Shown here piece after piece: positions 39,452 to 50,509 of a stretch of DNA of 64,000 nt. The notes under the pieces are model-generated. The model did not search any database, was not told where the DNA came from, and saw nothing but the letters and a program-made list of their open reading frames with translations. The translations under genes and the position numbers were made by a program. Each line of letters begins with the position of its first letter. Positions within the stretch are counted from its first letter, which is position 1. Source of the DNA: Blastobasis lacticolella (taxonomy: Eukaryota > Arthropoda > Insecta > Lepidoptera > Blastobasidae); the NCBI GenBank assembly GCA_905147135.1, contig LR990061.1:9214026-9278025 (forward strand), in the 5' to 3' direction.

Positions 39452-39540
39452 GCAAAAGCGCAGTCGCCGCGCCGCGTCCGCCTAGACACAGCGACATCAA
39501 CCAGTTACATTTAGAGTCCCCAGCGGAAGGTCTTAACTAG
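39452..39540 (+). CDS. Candidate 3'-terminal host exon
   Basis: A T-rich tract ends in TTATTTGTAG at 39442-39451, a plausible splice acceptor. The downstream frame from 39454 encodes 28 codons, including PRPPRHSDINQLHLESPAEG, before TAG at 39540. Composition is GC-richer and less repetitive than its surroundings. AATAAA at about 39672 could be the polyadenylation signal. Upstream exons were not found, and the preceding 200 bases are RTE sequence, which an intron could contain. The family is not recognised. Confidence 0.25.
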
Positions 39541-40022
39541 AAGCCATAAGTACCAAATACACACATGAAACAACGTGGACAGCATTACATTTGTCGTGTC
39601 GGCAAAAAGCAAAAAGGAAAAAAATTCTGCGTTCTGTGACGTGTAGGTAGGTACTTTTTCCACATAAGTACAATAAATACTTTTCCCCCATAAGCGTTTT
39701 ATGAGGATCAAACCGCCACCGCCATAAGCCGAGTATCAACATTGAACCTCTATTTTCCGGTTCACGCAGCCCAATGCACATTACTGTATACTGTACGCCC
39801 CATACGGGAGGAAGGTCAACCGTGAAGGTCACAGGGTCAACTACAGGGTGTGGAGGCGATAAACGCCGGGCCAATGCACCGCTTCAGTGGAACTGAATAC
39901 AGGATGATAATTGGCAGCCTTTTTCGGTGGTAGCGCCCTTTCATTTAGAAATGGATTCCACCAATGTAGCCGTATTAGAGATCCGGTTTTTTGTTTGGAG
40001 TTACGAGTGTATATGGTGTAGG
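39541..40022. other. No recognised gene
   Basis: Follows the candidate exon; GC-moderate. A 113-codon minus ORF (39533-39874) has no recognised domain. Confidence 0.3.
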
Positions 40023-40030
40023 TTAATATG

Positions 40031-41405
40031 TAGAGATGTAACGGATATCCGGCCACTATCCGGTATCCGGCCTATCCGGCCATAATATACTATCTGGCCG
40101 GATACCAGATAATGCGTTAATATCCGGCTGGATACCGGATAGTAAAAAATGAATGAAAAGCCCATAAAAGTGATTTTGCTCATCGGAAATATATGCCCTT
40201 CTGTAGCGGTCGAGTAAAAAGTCGTATCAAAATGTTTAAAAACCATAAATATAAATCAAAGAACTATTGATTATGTCGGCATCGGCACCTATTCTACTCG
40301 TATCGTTCATTTGGTAGGTACGCAAAAATTGTTAATAGTTTTCTGGTCTTTTCTTTTGCACTATGCCTTTTCCATTAGCTGGAGTCAAGTCTCCTTGTCT
40401 GCCTTCTCCATTTCTTTCTATTTTGAGCAGTAGCAGCGTCAATAATATTGTTCTTCAGGTCCCGTTGGTCCGCTGTCAGCCAGCTGGCGTGTGGGTGTCT
40501 CCCGCGTCAGCGAGTCGTCGTCGCCAAATTTAGGGCTACTTGCACTAAGGTGATCTTTGTGGCGGCGTAGCACATGCTCACACCATCGCATTGAGCGTTC
40601 TTAAATTTTCTCGGGCATAGGTGTGACTTTGTAACTTCCACGAGTGTGGACATCACGTACTTTGTCCAACAGGATGACACCCGCTGATCAGCATAAATAC
40701 GCATTTTTATCGTGTGTAGTTTTGACAAGTGCTGTTTAGTATTATACTGTACTTAGTGTAATAATTTAAAGTCAATCAAGATATATATTGATATTATAGA
40801 TATGAAAAAATATTATCCTGGATTAAAAATATGAATTTCTTTATATTTTGACGGCCTGAGTGGTTCAATGGTCAACATGCCGTCTGCCACGCAAGAGGTC
40901 CCGGGTTCGATTCCCGGCCGGGCAGAAATTGAAATGATGAATTGTAATTTCTGTTACGGGTCTGGGTGTTCTATGTATAATAAGTATGTATTTAAAAGTA
41001 TTTAAGTAGTATATCAGTTATCTAGCACCCATAGCACAAGCTTTGCTTAGTTTGGGGCTAGATGGCGCTGTGTGAATTTGTCCACGAATATTATTATTAT
41101 ATTATTATTATATTAGTATACGATGTCGTTTATCCTCTACGATAATGTGTAAGCCCGTATTTTGAAACTATAAATCCGTATGAGGGCGGATGAATTGTTC
41201 AGTTCAACGTTCAAATTATTCACATTAAACGAAAACTTTAAATTACATAAACACACGCAGTCGTATAAAGTCCCACGCCGCGATTACAGCTTGAACAAAC
41301 TTGTTCAGAGACTAAATACCTGTAAATATCCGGCCGCCGGATATCCGGCTAGGAGGCTGGCCGGATATCCGGTATCCGGCCAAACAACTATCCGTTTCAT
41401 CTCTA
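40031..41405. mobile_element. hAT-like element with CCGGATAT subterminal repeats
   Basis: Termini TAGAGATGTAACGGATA and (inverse) TAGAGATGAAACGGATA, with an 8-base target duplication differing at one base (TTAATATG 40023-40030, CTAATATG 41406-41413). Dense TATCCGG/CCGGATA motifs fill about 40040-40145 and 41325-41390. The interior has only a decayed coding scrap (minus, about 40450-40730), so it is non-autonomous. It hosts a SINE-A copy. Confidence 0.75.
40852..41115 (+). mobile_element. SINE-A copy nested in hAT-like element
   Basis: Full-length, high-quality copy: GCCTGAGTGGTTCAATGGTC, CCCGGGTTCGATTCCCGG, ATGGCGCTGTGTGAATTTGT; the tail is ATTATT-type rather than ATTTATTT. Confidence 0.85.
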
Positions 41406-41432
41406 CTAATATGTTAGTTTCTACGGTCAATT

Positions 41433-41706
41433 GGGCGCTTGTATAATTAGTAACGTGACGATATAGGGGAGAAGTGGCATAGAAGGGACAGGCATTGAAA
41501 GGGATAAGTCAAATAAAAAGTCGGTAAAATAAGAAACGTCTCGGGACGACATTATTTTTGTTCTGTGGCAACCCCGAAGCACAACCATTCGCACCTAAAA
41601 CGTCACATTCCTGTCATATTAAACACTGTCCCCTGCTAGCCACCTCTCCCCTATATCGTGGACGTCCACGATAATATCGTCACGTTTCAAATTATGAAAG
41701 CGGCCA
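41433..41706 (-). mobile_element. Second copy of palindrome MITE
   Basis: Inverse of 34723-35007. One end keeps ATCGTGGACGTCCACGAT (41655-41672 region); the other end lacks it, with a ~21-base deletion after GTAACGTGACGATA. Confidence 0.7.
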
Positions 41707-41869
41707 TTAACTTGTAGATTTTTGTCTCATAAAAATCACGTAAAAATATTCGAAAATAATATCCCAATGAAAGTTTTATTGCGTAAAAATATGAAATAAA
41801 TAACTATTCACGTGTTTATAAATTTATTGGTATCCATCCTTATTTTATGGGCCGTTTTATTAACATTCT

Positions 41870-42010
41870 AGTAGACCCGGAGCGACTTCGTTGGGGTGGC
41901 ATCCTTCCTACCCCTACCCTACCCCTATCCAACACCTACCCTACATTTACTCCACGCCTACCATATAACTACCTTACTCCTATCTACCCTTTCTTGCTTC
42001 GTCCTCCTCT
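41870..42010 (+). repeat. Helitron-like CTAG repeat
   Basis: CTAGTAGACCCGGAGCGACT, then CCTACCCCTACCCTACCCCT arrays. Counterpart of 415-523. Confidence 0.4.
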
Positions 42011-42121
42011 TGAATCAGTCTATCCATTGTTGAAACCTGCATTACAATCCGTTGCGTAGTTTAAAACATCTAAGCGTACAAAGATACTTACATAGGGACA
42101 GACGGCGGGAAGCGACTTTGT

Positions 42122-42256
42122 TTTATGTATTTAAAAAAATAAACAAGTATTTAAGTAGTATCTCAGTTATCTAGCACCCATAGTACAAGCTTTGCTTAGT
42201 TTGGGGCTAGATGGCGCTGTGTGAATTTGTCCACGAATATTTATTTATTTATTTAT
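42122..42256 (+). repeat. SINE-A 3' half
   Basis: AGTATTTAAGTAGTATCTCA to ATATTTATTTATTTATTTA; no tRNA head. Confidence 0.75.
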
Positions 42257-42504
42257 ACTATATAAGATAGATGTGCCGATTTATCACTCTTACATAATAC
42301 CTAGTTTCAGTTACCTACCCAAAGGTACTTAATCCGCGATGGAACCTTGTAATATCTTTTTAGTTACTTCGACAAGGTTTTTTTTATTGGTCATGGAATC
42401 AACAGCTCTTAAAACTTTTACATCAGATATTCGCGTAAATAACAGAAAGCCAATAACAGTTTTTTACTCTATAGAAATATTTCACGAGAATTATAAAATT
42501 TACT
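42257..42504. other. No recognised feature
   Basis: AT-rich. Confidence 0.35.
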
Positions 42505-42590
42505 TTTTTTTAAATCATACGGTAAGCAAACAGGCAAGCGGGCCACCTGATAGGAAGTGGTCACCACTACCCATAGACATTAGAAGCACT
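42505..42590 (-). repeat. LINE-F 3' stub
   Basis: TTTTTTTAAATCATACGGTA, CAGGCAAGCGGGCCACCTGA and AAGTGGTCACCACTACCCAT. Confidence 0.7.
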
Positions 42591-42889
42591 AATACAAACT
42601 AATTATTATTATTATAACTACCTGTATATCAAGACGCTATTGACCTACGCGATCAAATAGAGGCGAGCAGAAGGGCGGAAGGATATACAGGGTGTTGTGG
42701 AAACGATTACCGTCATCTCTCCTTGAGATTAAGGATTATGTACAGGTTGATGTAGATATAACAAACATAGCGTAATAGGCGACCCTAATCCAGTTTTAGA
42801 AGGATTATCTACTCGATAGTTACTTACTTGGCTTATTTTATGTTGTTGGAAAGGAAAAGGAATAAAATTTAACGAATATGTATGTTTTT

Positions 42890-43050
42890 GTGGCAAAAGA
42901 TCTGGAGTCTCTATAGATTGGAAAATGGGCAGCAGCGTTTTCCGTTTGGAGTTTTTCGGGTTCCAACCCGCCTGACGAGCGCGGAGATTATGGCAATAAC
43001 CTTCCCTTTCGTGGGAGAGGCCCTGGGCTGTGATGATGAAGATGATGATG
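42890..43050 (+). repeat. Retro-C 3' two thirds
   Basis: TGGCAAAAGATCTGGAGTCT, GGAGATTATGGCAATAACCT and GATGATGAAGATGATGATG; internal deletion near the tail. Confidence 0.65.
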
Positions 43051-43384
43051 TCCGTATGTATAGTTCCTATAAACTTTTTTGCTGGCTTAGTTTGTCTTTT
43101 TATAAATCGTCATTTCATACCCGGCAATTTATAAGTTTTGTATTTCTTTTTCTTTTTGACCCTCGACCTAAAATTAGGGCTGTTTTAAGCTTTACTTGTA
43201 CTTGTTGACATACGTATGTAACTCTACTATCTGGATACAGTGTCTGCCCTTATGTGACATTGTACGTATTTTCAAGATTTTAAAATAATATTAAAGCTAG
43301 TTCAATGTAGATGGTTCTTAGTTTGTTTCGTTAAAATCAGTTCGTATCGATAGTTTAGGGATTTGTTTTAAAGATGTAGACATT

Positions 43385-43765
43385 TTTTTTTATGTTACTC
43401 GGCAGACAAACAGGCAAGCGGGCCACCCGATGGAAAGTGGTTACCGCCGCCTATGGACATCAGCAACACCGATGGGAGTCACCAATGCGTTGCCCGCCTC
43501 CAAAGAGACCTCTAATATACCTCTTGAACGATCCCATGACATAGTCCAAAGGAAACACTGTGGCTGGGAGCTCATTCCACATCCGAATCGTACGAGCGAG
43601 AAACGTTCTTTCGACCCTTCGCGTGGTGACCAACAGAGGGTCTACGTAGTGAGGATGAGTACCCAGCCCACGGCGGGTGGTGCAATGGCGGAATTGTGCT
43701 GTGGGCACCAGATCGAAGAGACATTGGCGAGGGTTTCCAATATGTGCCTGTAACTTGTTAAAAGT
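43385..43765 (-). pseudogene. LINE-F ORF2 C-terminal end
   Basis: Minus reading includes CLFDLVPTAQFRHCTTRR, TFLARTIRMWNELPATVFP and DYVMGSFKRYI, typical of CR1/Jockey-type ORF2 C-termini (R-T-x-x-x-W-N-x-L-P). The 3' UTR is the LINE-F tail with a short T-run in + sense. 5'-truncated; identifies LINE-F as a CR1/Jockey-type LINE. Confidence 0.7.
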
Positions 43766-43769
43766 AACG

Positions 43770-43875
43770 TTATCCGACTCGTAATGCCGGGTTCGAATCC
43801 CACTGCCGCCATGTATCCTACTGACTCTTTTCTGACTTATGTTCATTTGTTGAATACTTCACTAACACGATGTTG
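43770..43875 (+). repeat. SINE-B 5' fragment
   Basis: TATCCGACTCGTAATGCCGG, GGTTCGAATCCCAC and TTCATTTGTTGAATACTTCA; 14 bases of the head are deleted. It directly abuts the LINE-F remnant. Confidence 0.65.
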
Positions 43876-44244
43876 AAACGGTCAGCACCATCTATATGCG
43901 GATGCTTGCTAACCTAGTGTTCATATACTCGTAATGTGAGTATTGTTAAGTTTCCCTATTAGAGCGATAGATGTCGCTACATCCTGTATCAAAACTAATT
44001 TCCAATATCACGTGTAGCGAGGGCTTTCCTTGTTATGTGTTCGTCGCAAGGGTTCGGTGAGAGACTATTAGTATGTGTGAGAATTCTGACTGTTCTGGTA
44101 ACGAGTTCTTGAGTCGAGCTTCGAAAACGTATTCTGGGACGACCACTGGTCTGGTGGAGTGGTCAGGTGGATTTTCGAAAAGCTCCATATGGATGTTGGA
44201 TGCTGCTGGTCGAGGACAGTGGGACCTATAGGCTGGTTACAAAT
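43876..44244. other. No recognised feature
   Basis: Nothing assigned. Confidence 0.35.
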
Positions 44245-44515
44245 AGTTTAAGTAATTGTAATAGATAGCGTTGATTAAACAAGATTCTCAAAAATAAATC
44301 AAAATGAGACCGTTAGATGGATAAAAATGTAGACATTTTGCGCTTTATCCCAGAAAAAGTACTAAGATTAAGTATCTTTTTACGAAACACCTTTCCGCGT
44401 GACTGGTGACCAAATTAAATACTTGAGATCCTGTCTGAGCAGCGCCATCTAGTGAGGCACGCCGAACTACACTTTTTACTTTTTAAAGTAGCTGTCTGAA
44501 AATCTTTCATTGGGC
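44245..44515 (+). repeat. REP-I copy
   Basis: Second copy of 20790-21065; CTCAAAAATAAATCAAAATG, GCGCCATCTAGTGAGGCACG and TACACTTTTTACTTTTTAAA. Confidence 0.6.
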
Positions 44516-44608
44516 GTCCACCGGCTGAAATGATGATGATTATCTTTAATCTTCAATGTACGTCTCACACTTGCGTTCGAGGAATCTAACCATCTAACAA
44601 TGGAATAT

Positions 44609-44774
44609 GGCAACAAGCGATTATAAAAAGTCTGAAACTTAGTGGAATGTAAAATAACTAATTCTTAGCTTTATACAATTATTTTTCGGACGATATTTAA
44701 CGGTGGACCGAGAAAAAAGTGAGTTATTCTATGTATCCAATAAGTTTCAGATTTTTTGTAATCGCCGGGTTGCC
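44609..44774. mobile_element. MITE with ~38-base TIRs
   Basis: GGCAACAAGCGATTATAAAA at left against inverse GGCAACCCGGCGATTACAAA at right, both continuing through TCTGAAACTTA. 166 bases, non-coding. Confidence 0.65.
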
Positions 44775-46097
44775 AATGATCCCTTGTAAGTAATCCCATT
44801 TCAAATACTTGCGTATTTTTATACTGTTATTTGTTGTGCAATACAAATACCAACAGCCTCCCAACGTCGGGTTTTTCCAGCCGGATATGAAGCAGCTCCC
44901 TTGATTTATACATCCTTACCTTTGACCCTTCACAAAGGGTGAAAAACTAAAGGACTTAATGGAACTAGATACCATAAAACATACATGTTTGTTCTCGTAA
45001 ACAAAAAAAGTGAAAAGATAGATTTTTAAACTAGGTAATCTGCTTACCATCGTGCAGGCCATAAGCTTGTTTCATATTTTGATGCACGACGCCAATCTCC
45101 CTATCTTTGAACTTAAATTTAAATTTAAAAAAGATAATTGTTTACCCTAAAAGAAACTGACTGAACAGAACAAATGACGGTTTATTCTCAGTAAAATTTT
45201 GGTTATATCTTTAGATGTCTGCTTTAGTTTATTTTTCAAGATGTCTCGCGTTTAACATAATAAACAAAAGCACTAATAAAAAATTTTAGGCTTAAATTAG
45301 TTAATAAGTACCTAGTTAGTTTGTTTATACTGTGCCAATAGAGGTCTGACAAGCAAATATAGTATATAAACAATGAAATACGAGTAAGTAGTTCCAAATC
45401 AGCATTATTAGAGGGCCCCTGCTATTTTCCTTCTAGGATTGTAACAAAAACACTATTAGGCTTTTAGCGATGTTTGTTTGCACCATGATTTACTCTCATA
45501 GGCGATCCGATGGGCCGTTACTGCAAAATATAGGCTATTTTTTATCACACACGGTAGGAATTCGGTTACACTTATCCTTGTCTTTGTTCCAGTTGTCGGA
45601 CAGTAGGTGTAATCTTGTGATTATTCATTATCACAGTATAAAAATTACTATTGGATATAATAAGAAATGTATTATTCAATGACTCATTACTGCAAATTAA
45701 CTTTTTTAATCATGAAGCTTTTAACTCCTTATAATAAGTGAGGATTAAGGGGAGTTACACTCTTGTTAAGAAATTGTTTTCAAATACCTAAATACCTTTT
45801 TAATATACGGCAAAATCGAACTCTGACTGGCAGATGTATGTACTCGCTTTTTATATAACTATTTCTTTTTTTTAGTCTTTACGTTGTTAACGCTAAGTTA
45901 GTTTTTGTTGGATTGTTTTGTAAATAAATGAACCTATACCTGCCTACCTATAATTGTATTCTGTATTCTGTCTACATTTTCTTATCTGTAATGACGATGA
46001 CGAAAAAGACAAAAATATCGAGCAAATATAATTTACTGTAATTCACTATAAAACATCCATAAAAGCAAACCTTTTAGCACTTAGAGCACCCCATGAT
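44775..46097. other. No recognised gene
   Basis: AT-rich. A 70-codon ORF at 45470-45682 has no recognisable domain. May include downstream flank of the GPCR gene. Confidence 0.3.
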
Positions 46098-46175
46098 GTC
46101 CATAGGCGGCGGTGACCACTTTCCATCAGGTGGCCCGCTTGCCTGTTTGTCTGCCGTATTACATAAAAAAACAGT
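46098..46175 (+). repeat. LINE-F 3' stub
   Basis: TCCATAGGCGGCGGTGACCA, TCAGGTGGCCCGCTTGCCTG and TTACATAAAAAAAC. Confidence 0.7.
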
Positions 46176-46786
46176 CGTAAAACATCCAATCGACGACAAG
46201 TGTTAATCTGGGATCAAAAAAGGAAGAAAGAAAGAAAGTTCCGATACTACTTTCGCTCCAATAAAACTGATTAACTCGTCGCTGGATTCCTAATTAGGGA
46301 ACTCCAATAAAAGTATTTTATCTCCCAATACAGAATTACGAATGAATACTTGGATACTAAGAACAATTTGGATAAGCTTTTTGTTATTTCCTTATAGCTT
46401 CCACGACGCCTACGCGAAGACTAAGCTGGATCTTAAACTTAAAATGTTGATGCGAAATCAATTGAGCATAAGCTTTTAAGTTATGGGCAAATTAATAGTT
46501 CCGGGAAAGTGCTAATCTTCTGTGATGCAAATATTTTTCTTATGCAGGCTAAAAATAGTAAAATAATAAGAGTCAGCTGTTTTAATAAAATAGTTTATAT
46601 TCATTTTTAGTATACGTGGTAACGTTTATGATCCGATATTATCTGAAGATTATGTATTTTCATCATACAATGAATTGTTACTAAACCTTGAAAAACTGTA
46701 TTATATCGGTGGTTGAACGTACTTACTTCGCTGGCTCAGCAACCCGAAGTGGATCTTGGCCGCCGACACAAGAATTTGCCATTGGT
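46176..46786. other. No recognised feature
   Basis: AT-rich, one GAAAGAAAGAAAG microsatellite near 46222. Confidence 0.35.
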
Positions 46787-46990
46787 CTCTATCTAAACAG
46801 GCAAGCGGATGCCTCCACCTGATGGAAAGTGAACCACTGCCTATAGACATCAGCAACACCAAGAGTATAGCTAATGCGTTGCCCGCCTCTATAACACTTT
46901 GATCAGGCAGCAAAAAGGCAAAGGCCCCTCCACTGCCAAAGCCCCGGTTCCCCAAATCCCCACCCCATGGAGCACTGGAGGCCTTACTCA
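46787..46990 (-). repeat. LINE-F 3' end, subfamily of 965-1215
   Basis: AACAGGCAAGCGGATGCCTC, CAGCAACACCAAGAGTATAG and CCACCCCATGGAGCACTGGA, all inverse to 965-1215. Confidence 0.65.
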
Positions 46991-47270
46991 CCGTTATCTG
47001 GAGTTCACGCAGGTCTTTTCGGACTTAGACGGCCCATGTATCGATGAATAGTCGATGGTTGAACTTACTGCCTTTGCAATTTGCATAATATAAACATTGC
47101 AGGTTTCAGAGGTAGTGAAGTGACCTGCGTCAAAAAGACCTGCGTCTGTCTTCGATGATCGATCAGTCGAAGGTTTTTCTGCAAGGAAGAGTTCTGCACA
47201 GGACAACCAACGGTAATTTTTAGAGAAATCATGAGGAATAGGAAAGTTTCGAGTTCTCTTGACTCCAAAA

Positions 47271-47525
47271 TAATGTCATCTCCTGGTTATTTTCTCGCGT
47301 ACAAGGGCCCGGGGCCTGCCTTTTCCATGATCCAGGACTTGGCCGATCAGGTAATTATAGTGGAGCGACTGCCATCTGACCTCTACGACGAGGGGAACCA
47401 GACCTAATTTGGATCATGATTACACATCCAGTCGCGTGAATGTGCAGGTTTCATCACGATGTTTTCCCTCACCGTAAGAGCACCGGTTCGTGTTCAACTA
47501 ATGTACATAACTCAGAAAATAGTCG
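47271..47525 (-). repeat. SINE-B copy lacking head
   Basis: CTCCTGGTTATTTTCTCGCG, GTGGAGCGACTGCCATCTGA and CATCACGATGTTTTCCCTCA to CATAACTCAGAAAATAGTCG. Confidence 0.75.
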
Positions 47526-47575
47526 AAAATAGAAAGTGCCTCAATAATAATACAAATACTAGTTTAGTTTCAAAT

Positions 47576-48183
47576 TTTATTCGTTTCATATAAACATATA
47601 ATTGTTTTAACATCGCACATAATCAAGGCAGTGTAAATTGTATAAATGCACTAATATTTGGATGATTTAAATAATAAATCTAATTATTACTTAACGTTAG
47701 TCTTTTATAAATTATAATCAACATTATTAATTATTATTATGGTAAATACTGTTTGTTTCTAGTAATAAATGCATATTAAGTAGATACTATTTGTATAAAA
47801 GTTCTACTGATTATTGATTATTTCTTAGAGATAGTAATTTGTTACATTCTTATTATTATATAACTTATGAAATAAATGCATTGTTTTCATTGGCAGTGGG
47901 CGAATTTATAATTAAGATAAAATGTATGGGTTGACATCAAATAAACCTATTGAAGTAACAAATTCAAAGAAATATAATGTTAGATTTGAACAAAATGTAT
48001 TTGCCATGCACATATGCATGGTTGAAAATAAAGCTGACATATTTGATATTATATTTCCTGTAATGATAATAATAGTAAAATGTTACTTATCATGTATCTT
48101 GTCACATCGTACCCATTATCTATACTAATAATTTAGTTTAATATGTCAACGTCGCATTATAACAATTCGTACAAAACCGTATC
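47576..48183 (-). promoter_or_regulatory. Probable GPCR 3' UTR and poly(A) signal
   Basis: AT-rich, repeat-free 0.6 kb directly downstream of the GPCR stop codon, ending at AATAAA on the minus strand (47581-47576) just before a SINE-B. Extent inferred from position only. Confidence 0.4.
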
Positions 48184-49300
48184 TTATACAAAACTCTCTT
48201 TACTCGTAAAGTCGTATACAAATATATTTTTCTCTCTCTCAACGGCTGGCACACAAACAAACTTGTTCTTACCCTCGCTTACATCTAAAGTTATTGAATA
48301 TACATTATTAGTTTTTACGTCTAAATTCAATATTTGTATTTGTTTATTGTTCTCTGTGCCGTTTGGGTCATTTATTGCTTCTATGTCACCACCACCACCA
48401 TTACTACTATGAACTTCGACAAACACTTCGTCAGTAGCTTTCGTAAGTGGAATAGTGCCATTAGCTTCAGGCGGTTTAACCATGTCTGTCTTAATGCCTT
48501 CGTTCATTTCAGCTATATACCGCATACTGTTCCTTCTAAGATTTTCTACTTTGACAATTTCGACTACTTTGGGTTGTAAAGGCGCTGCTTCAACCTCGAC
48601 GACAGGTTTGACCTCTCTGAATCTCTTGCTCTCTCTGTAGACAATGTTTCTAAGAGATGATGTCCTGTTACTGTATCTTCTCCAGAACGAGTCTGAAGTG
48701 TTTTGGCTGCTCGAGAAGCCGGTGGATGTGGTCGTGTTGAATGTGTCTCGCCTCTGCATGTTCTCCCTGAAGTTCCTGCCGCATTTCATCAGCTTATTTA
48801 TCTTCAGCAACTTGACGAAGCCCTCGCGAAACTTCGAGGACATCAGATTGTACAGTATGGGGTTTATAGCCGAGTTGAGATAGAGCATTACCCTACAGAA
48901 ATATAAAAGTATGTAGTAACCGTCTACTCCTAATGCCATTATTGTCTCGGGTGGGAATACGATGATCCAAAGGGTTAATGCCTTAAAAGGAAGCAGACAT
49001 ACAAAGAATGATAGTACTACGGTGCCTAACATAAGTATAACCTGCTTCCGGTATCTGAGGACGTTGGCAGAGTTGTTGGAGTTTTTGCTGTTGTTGGTCA
49101 TGAGGACAGGGTTCTCCATGAGGTTTTTGGCGATGATGCTGTAGAGTACGAGAAGGATTCCGAGAGGGATGATGAAGAATATGGCTATAGTGAGGATGAA
49201 GAAGAGCGCTGACCAGAAGGTGTCGGCTTGGGTGAGGCAGACGGGGACCTCCACGCCTTCGTACTCCTCGTAGGTGAATGTGGCCACGCCGAGGATGGGG
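48184..49300 (-). CDS. Class A neuropeptide GPCR, last coding exon (ETH/TRH-receptor-like)
   Basis: Encodes the C-terminal part of a rhodopsin-type receptor in the plasma membrane. The exon starts after TTCTTTTTCACAG (acceptor complement at 49301-49302), phase 2. Counting from an in-frame ATG at 49332 that is really intronic: the ECL2 cysteine in VPVCLTQ is residue 32, TM5 about 40-66, TM6 97-125 with F-x-x-C-x-x-P (F109, C112, P115), TM7 139-163 with NPILY (157-161), then helix 8 SSKFREGF and a long tail of about 190 residues rich in Ser/Asn with a Gly-Gly-Gly run. LYLNSAINPILYNLMSSKFR is typical of the TRH receptor/insect ecdysis-triggering-hormone receptor group. In insects, ETH receptors carry alternative 3' exons, so this may be one isoform's exon. 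TM1-4 exons were not found on the minus strand up to 64 kb and may lie beyond it. Stop TAA at 48184-48186. Confidence 0.85.
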
Positions 49301-49499
49301 CTGTGAAAAAGAAATAAGTAAATTATTATCATTAAATAAATCTCTTAGTTTTTATATGAATTTGACAGAGTAGTCTGACAGAGAGCAGTAACTATCGCTT
49401 ATAAACATTTAAGTATAATTCAGATTAAGTTTGGTCTGTTGTTATCAAGTTTGTTATGCACTCTTCGGTAAAACGGCAAATGAACGATTTGATTTATTT

Positions 49500-49565
49500 T
49501 ACGGCCTGCCTGATGGCAAGCAGTTACCGCAACCTATGGACGATTGCAATAGGTACCAGGGCTTT
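49500..49565 (-). repeat. LINE-F 3' stub
   Basis: GGCCTGCCTGATGGCAAGCA and TTACCGCAACCTATGGAC; diverged. It lies within or near the GPCR's last intron. Confidence 0.5.
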
Positions 49566-49610
49566 ATAAGTAGGCAATCAGAAAGTCAAAAGCAATAATA
49601 CTAAAAAAAT

Positions 49611-49958
49611 CATCTTGGCGTTAATGTCCCGGTTGTGCTCTCGACAACGAGGGCCCGGGGTCCAGCTTGACCGTGATCCAGGTTTTGACGATCAGGTTAT
49701 TACAGTGGAGCGACTACAATCTGACTTCCGTGACCCTGCTACTAGGGGAGCCTGACCAGATTGGATCATCGTTACACATTCAGTCGCCTGAATGTGCAGG
49801 TTTCATCACGATGTTTTCCCTCACTGTAAGATCATCGGTAAGCATTTAACTAATGTACATAACTCAGAATAGAGTCATTGGTACATGATCGCAGTGGGAT
49901 TCCAACCCGGTACCTCTCGCTTACGAGTCGGATACCTTAACCGCTCGGCCACCGGCGC
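49611..49958 (-). mobile_element. SINE-B copy
   Basis: Full-length inverse copy: CATCTTGGCGTTAATGTCCC, GGTTACACATTCAGTCGCCT-like segment and GCTCGGCCACCGGCGC. Confidence 0.85.
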
Positions 49959-50162
49959 AATAATACAGTATAGGTGCAAAAATCTTAAGTTATATGGTTA
50001 GTTACATCACAATACAACATACTAGTCGGCAATAAATAATGCTCATCAGCTAATTTCGATTTCGTATGCACCGCAAAGATATTGAGTATCTTCTCTGTCT
50101 GTGATTTAATATTTCAATACAAATCTTAAATCCCGTTTAATTTTGAAACCATATAAAAATTA

Positions 50163-50509
50163 TCATGTTGGCGTTAATGTCCCATTGTGCTCTCGCGTAC
50201 GAGGGCCCGGGGTCCGCCTTGACCATGATCCAGGATTTGGCAGATCAGATAATTACAATGGAGCGTCTGCCATCTGACCTCCGTGGTCCGTGACCCAGTA
50301 ACCTGGGGAAGCTGACCAGATTGGATCATGGTTACACATTCAGTCGCATGAATGTGCAGGTTTTATCACGAGGTTTTCCCTCACCTCGGTTAGTATTCAA
50401 CTAATGTACATAACTCAGAAAAGAGTCATTGGTACATGGCCGTAGCGGGATTCGAACTCGGCGCCTGTCGCTTACGAGTAGAATACTCAACTGCTCGGCC
50501 ACCGACGCT
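50163..50509 (-). mobile_element. SINE-B copy
   Basis: Full-length inverse copy 0.2 kb from the previous, same orientation: TTGGCGTTAATGTCCCATTG to CGGCCACCGACGC; a short local duplication CCGTGGTCCGTG at 50281. Confidence 0.85.
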
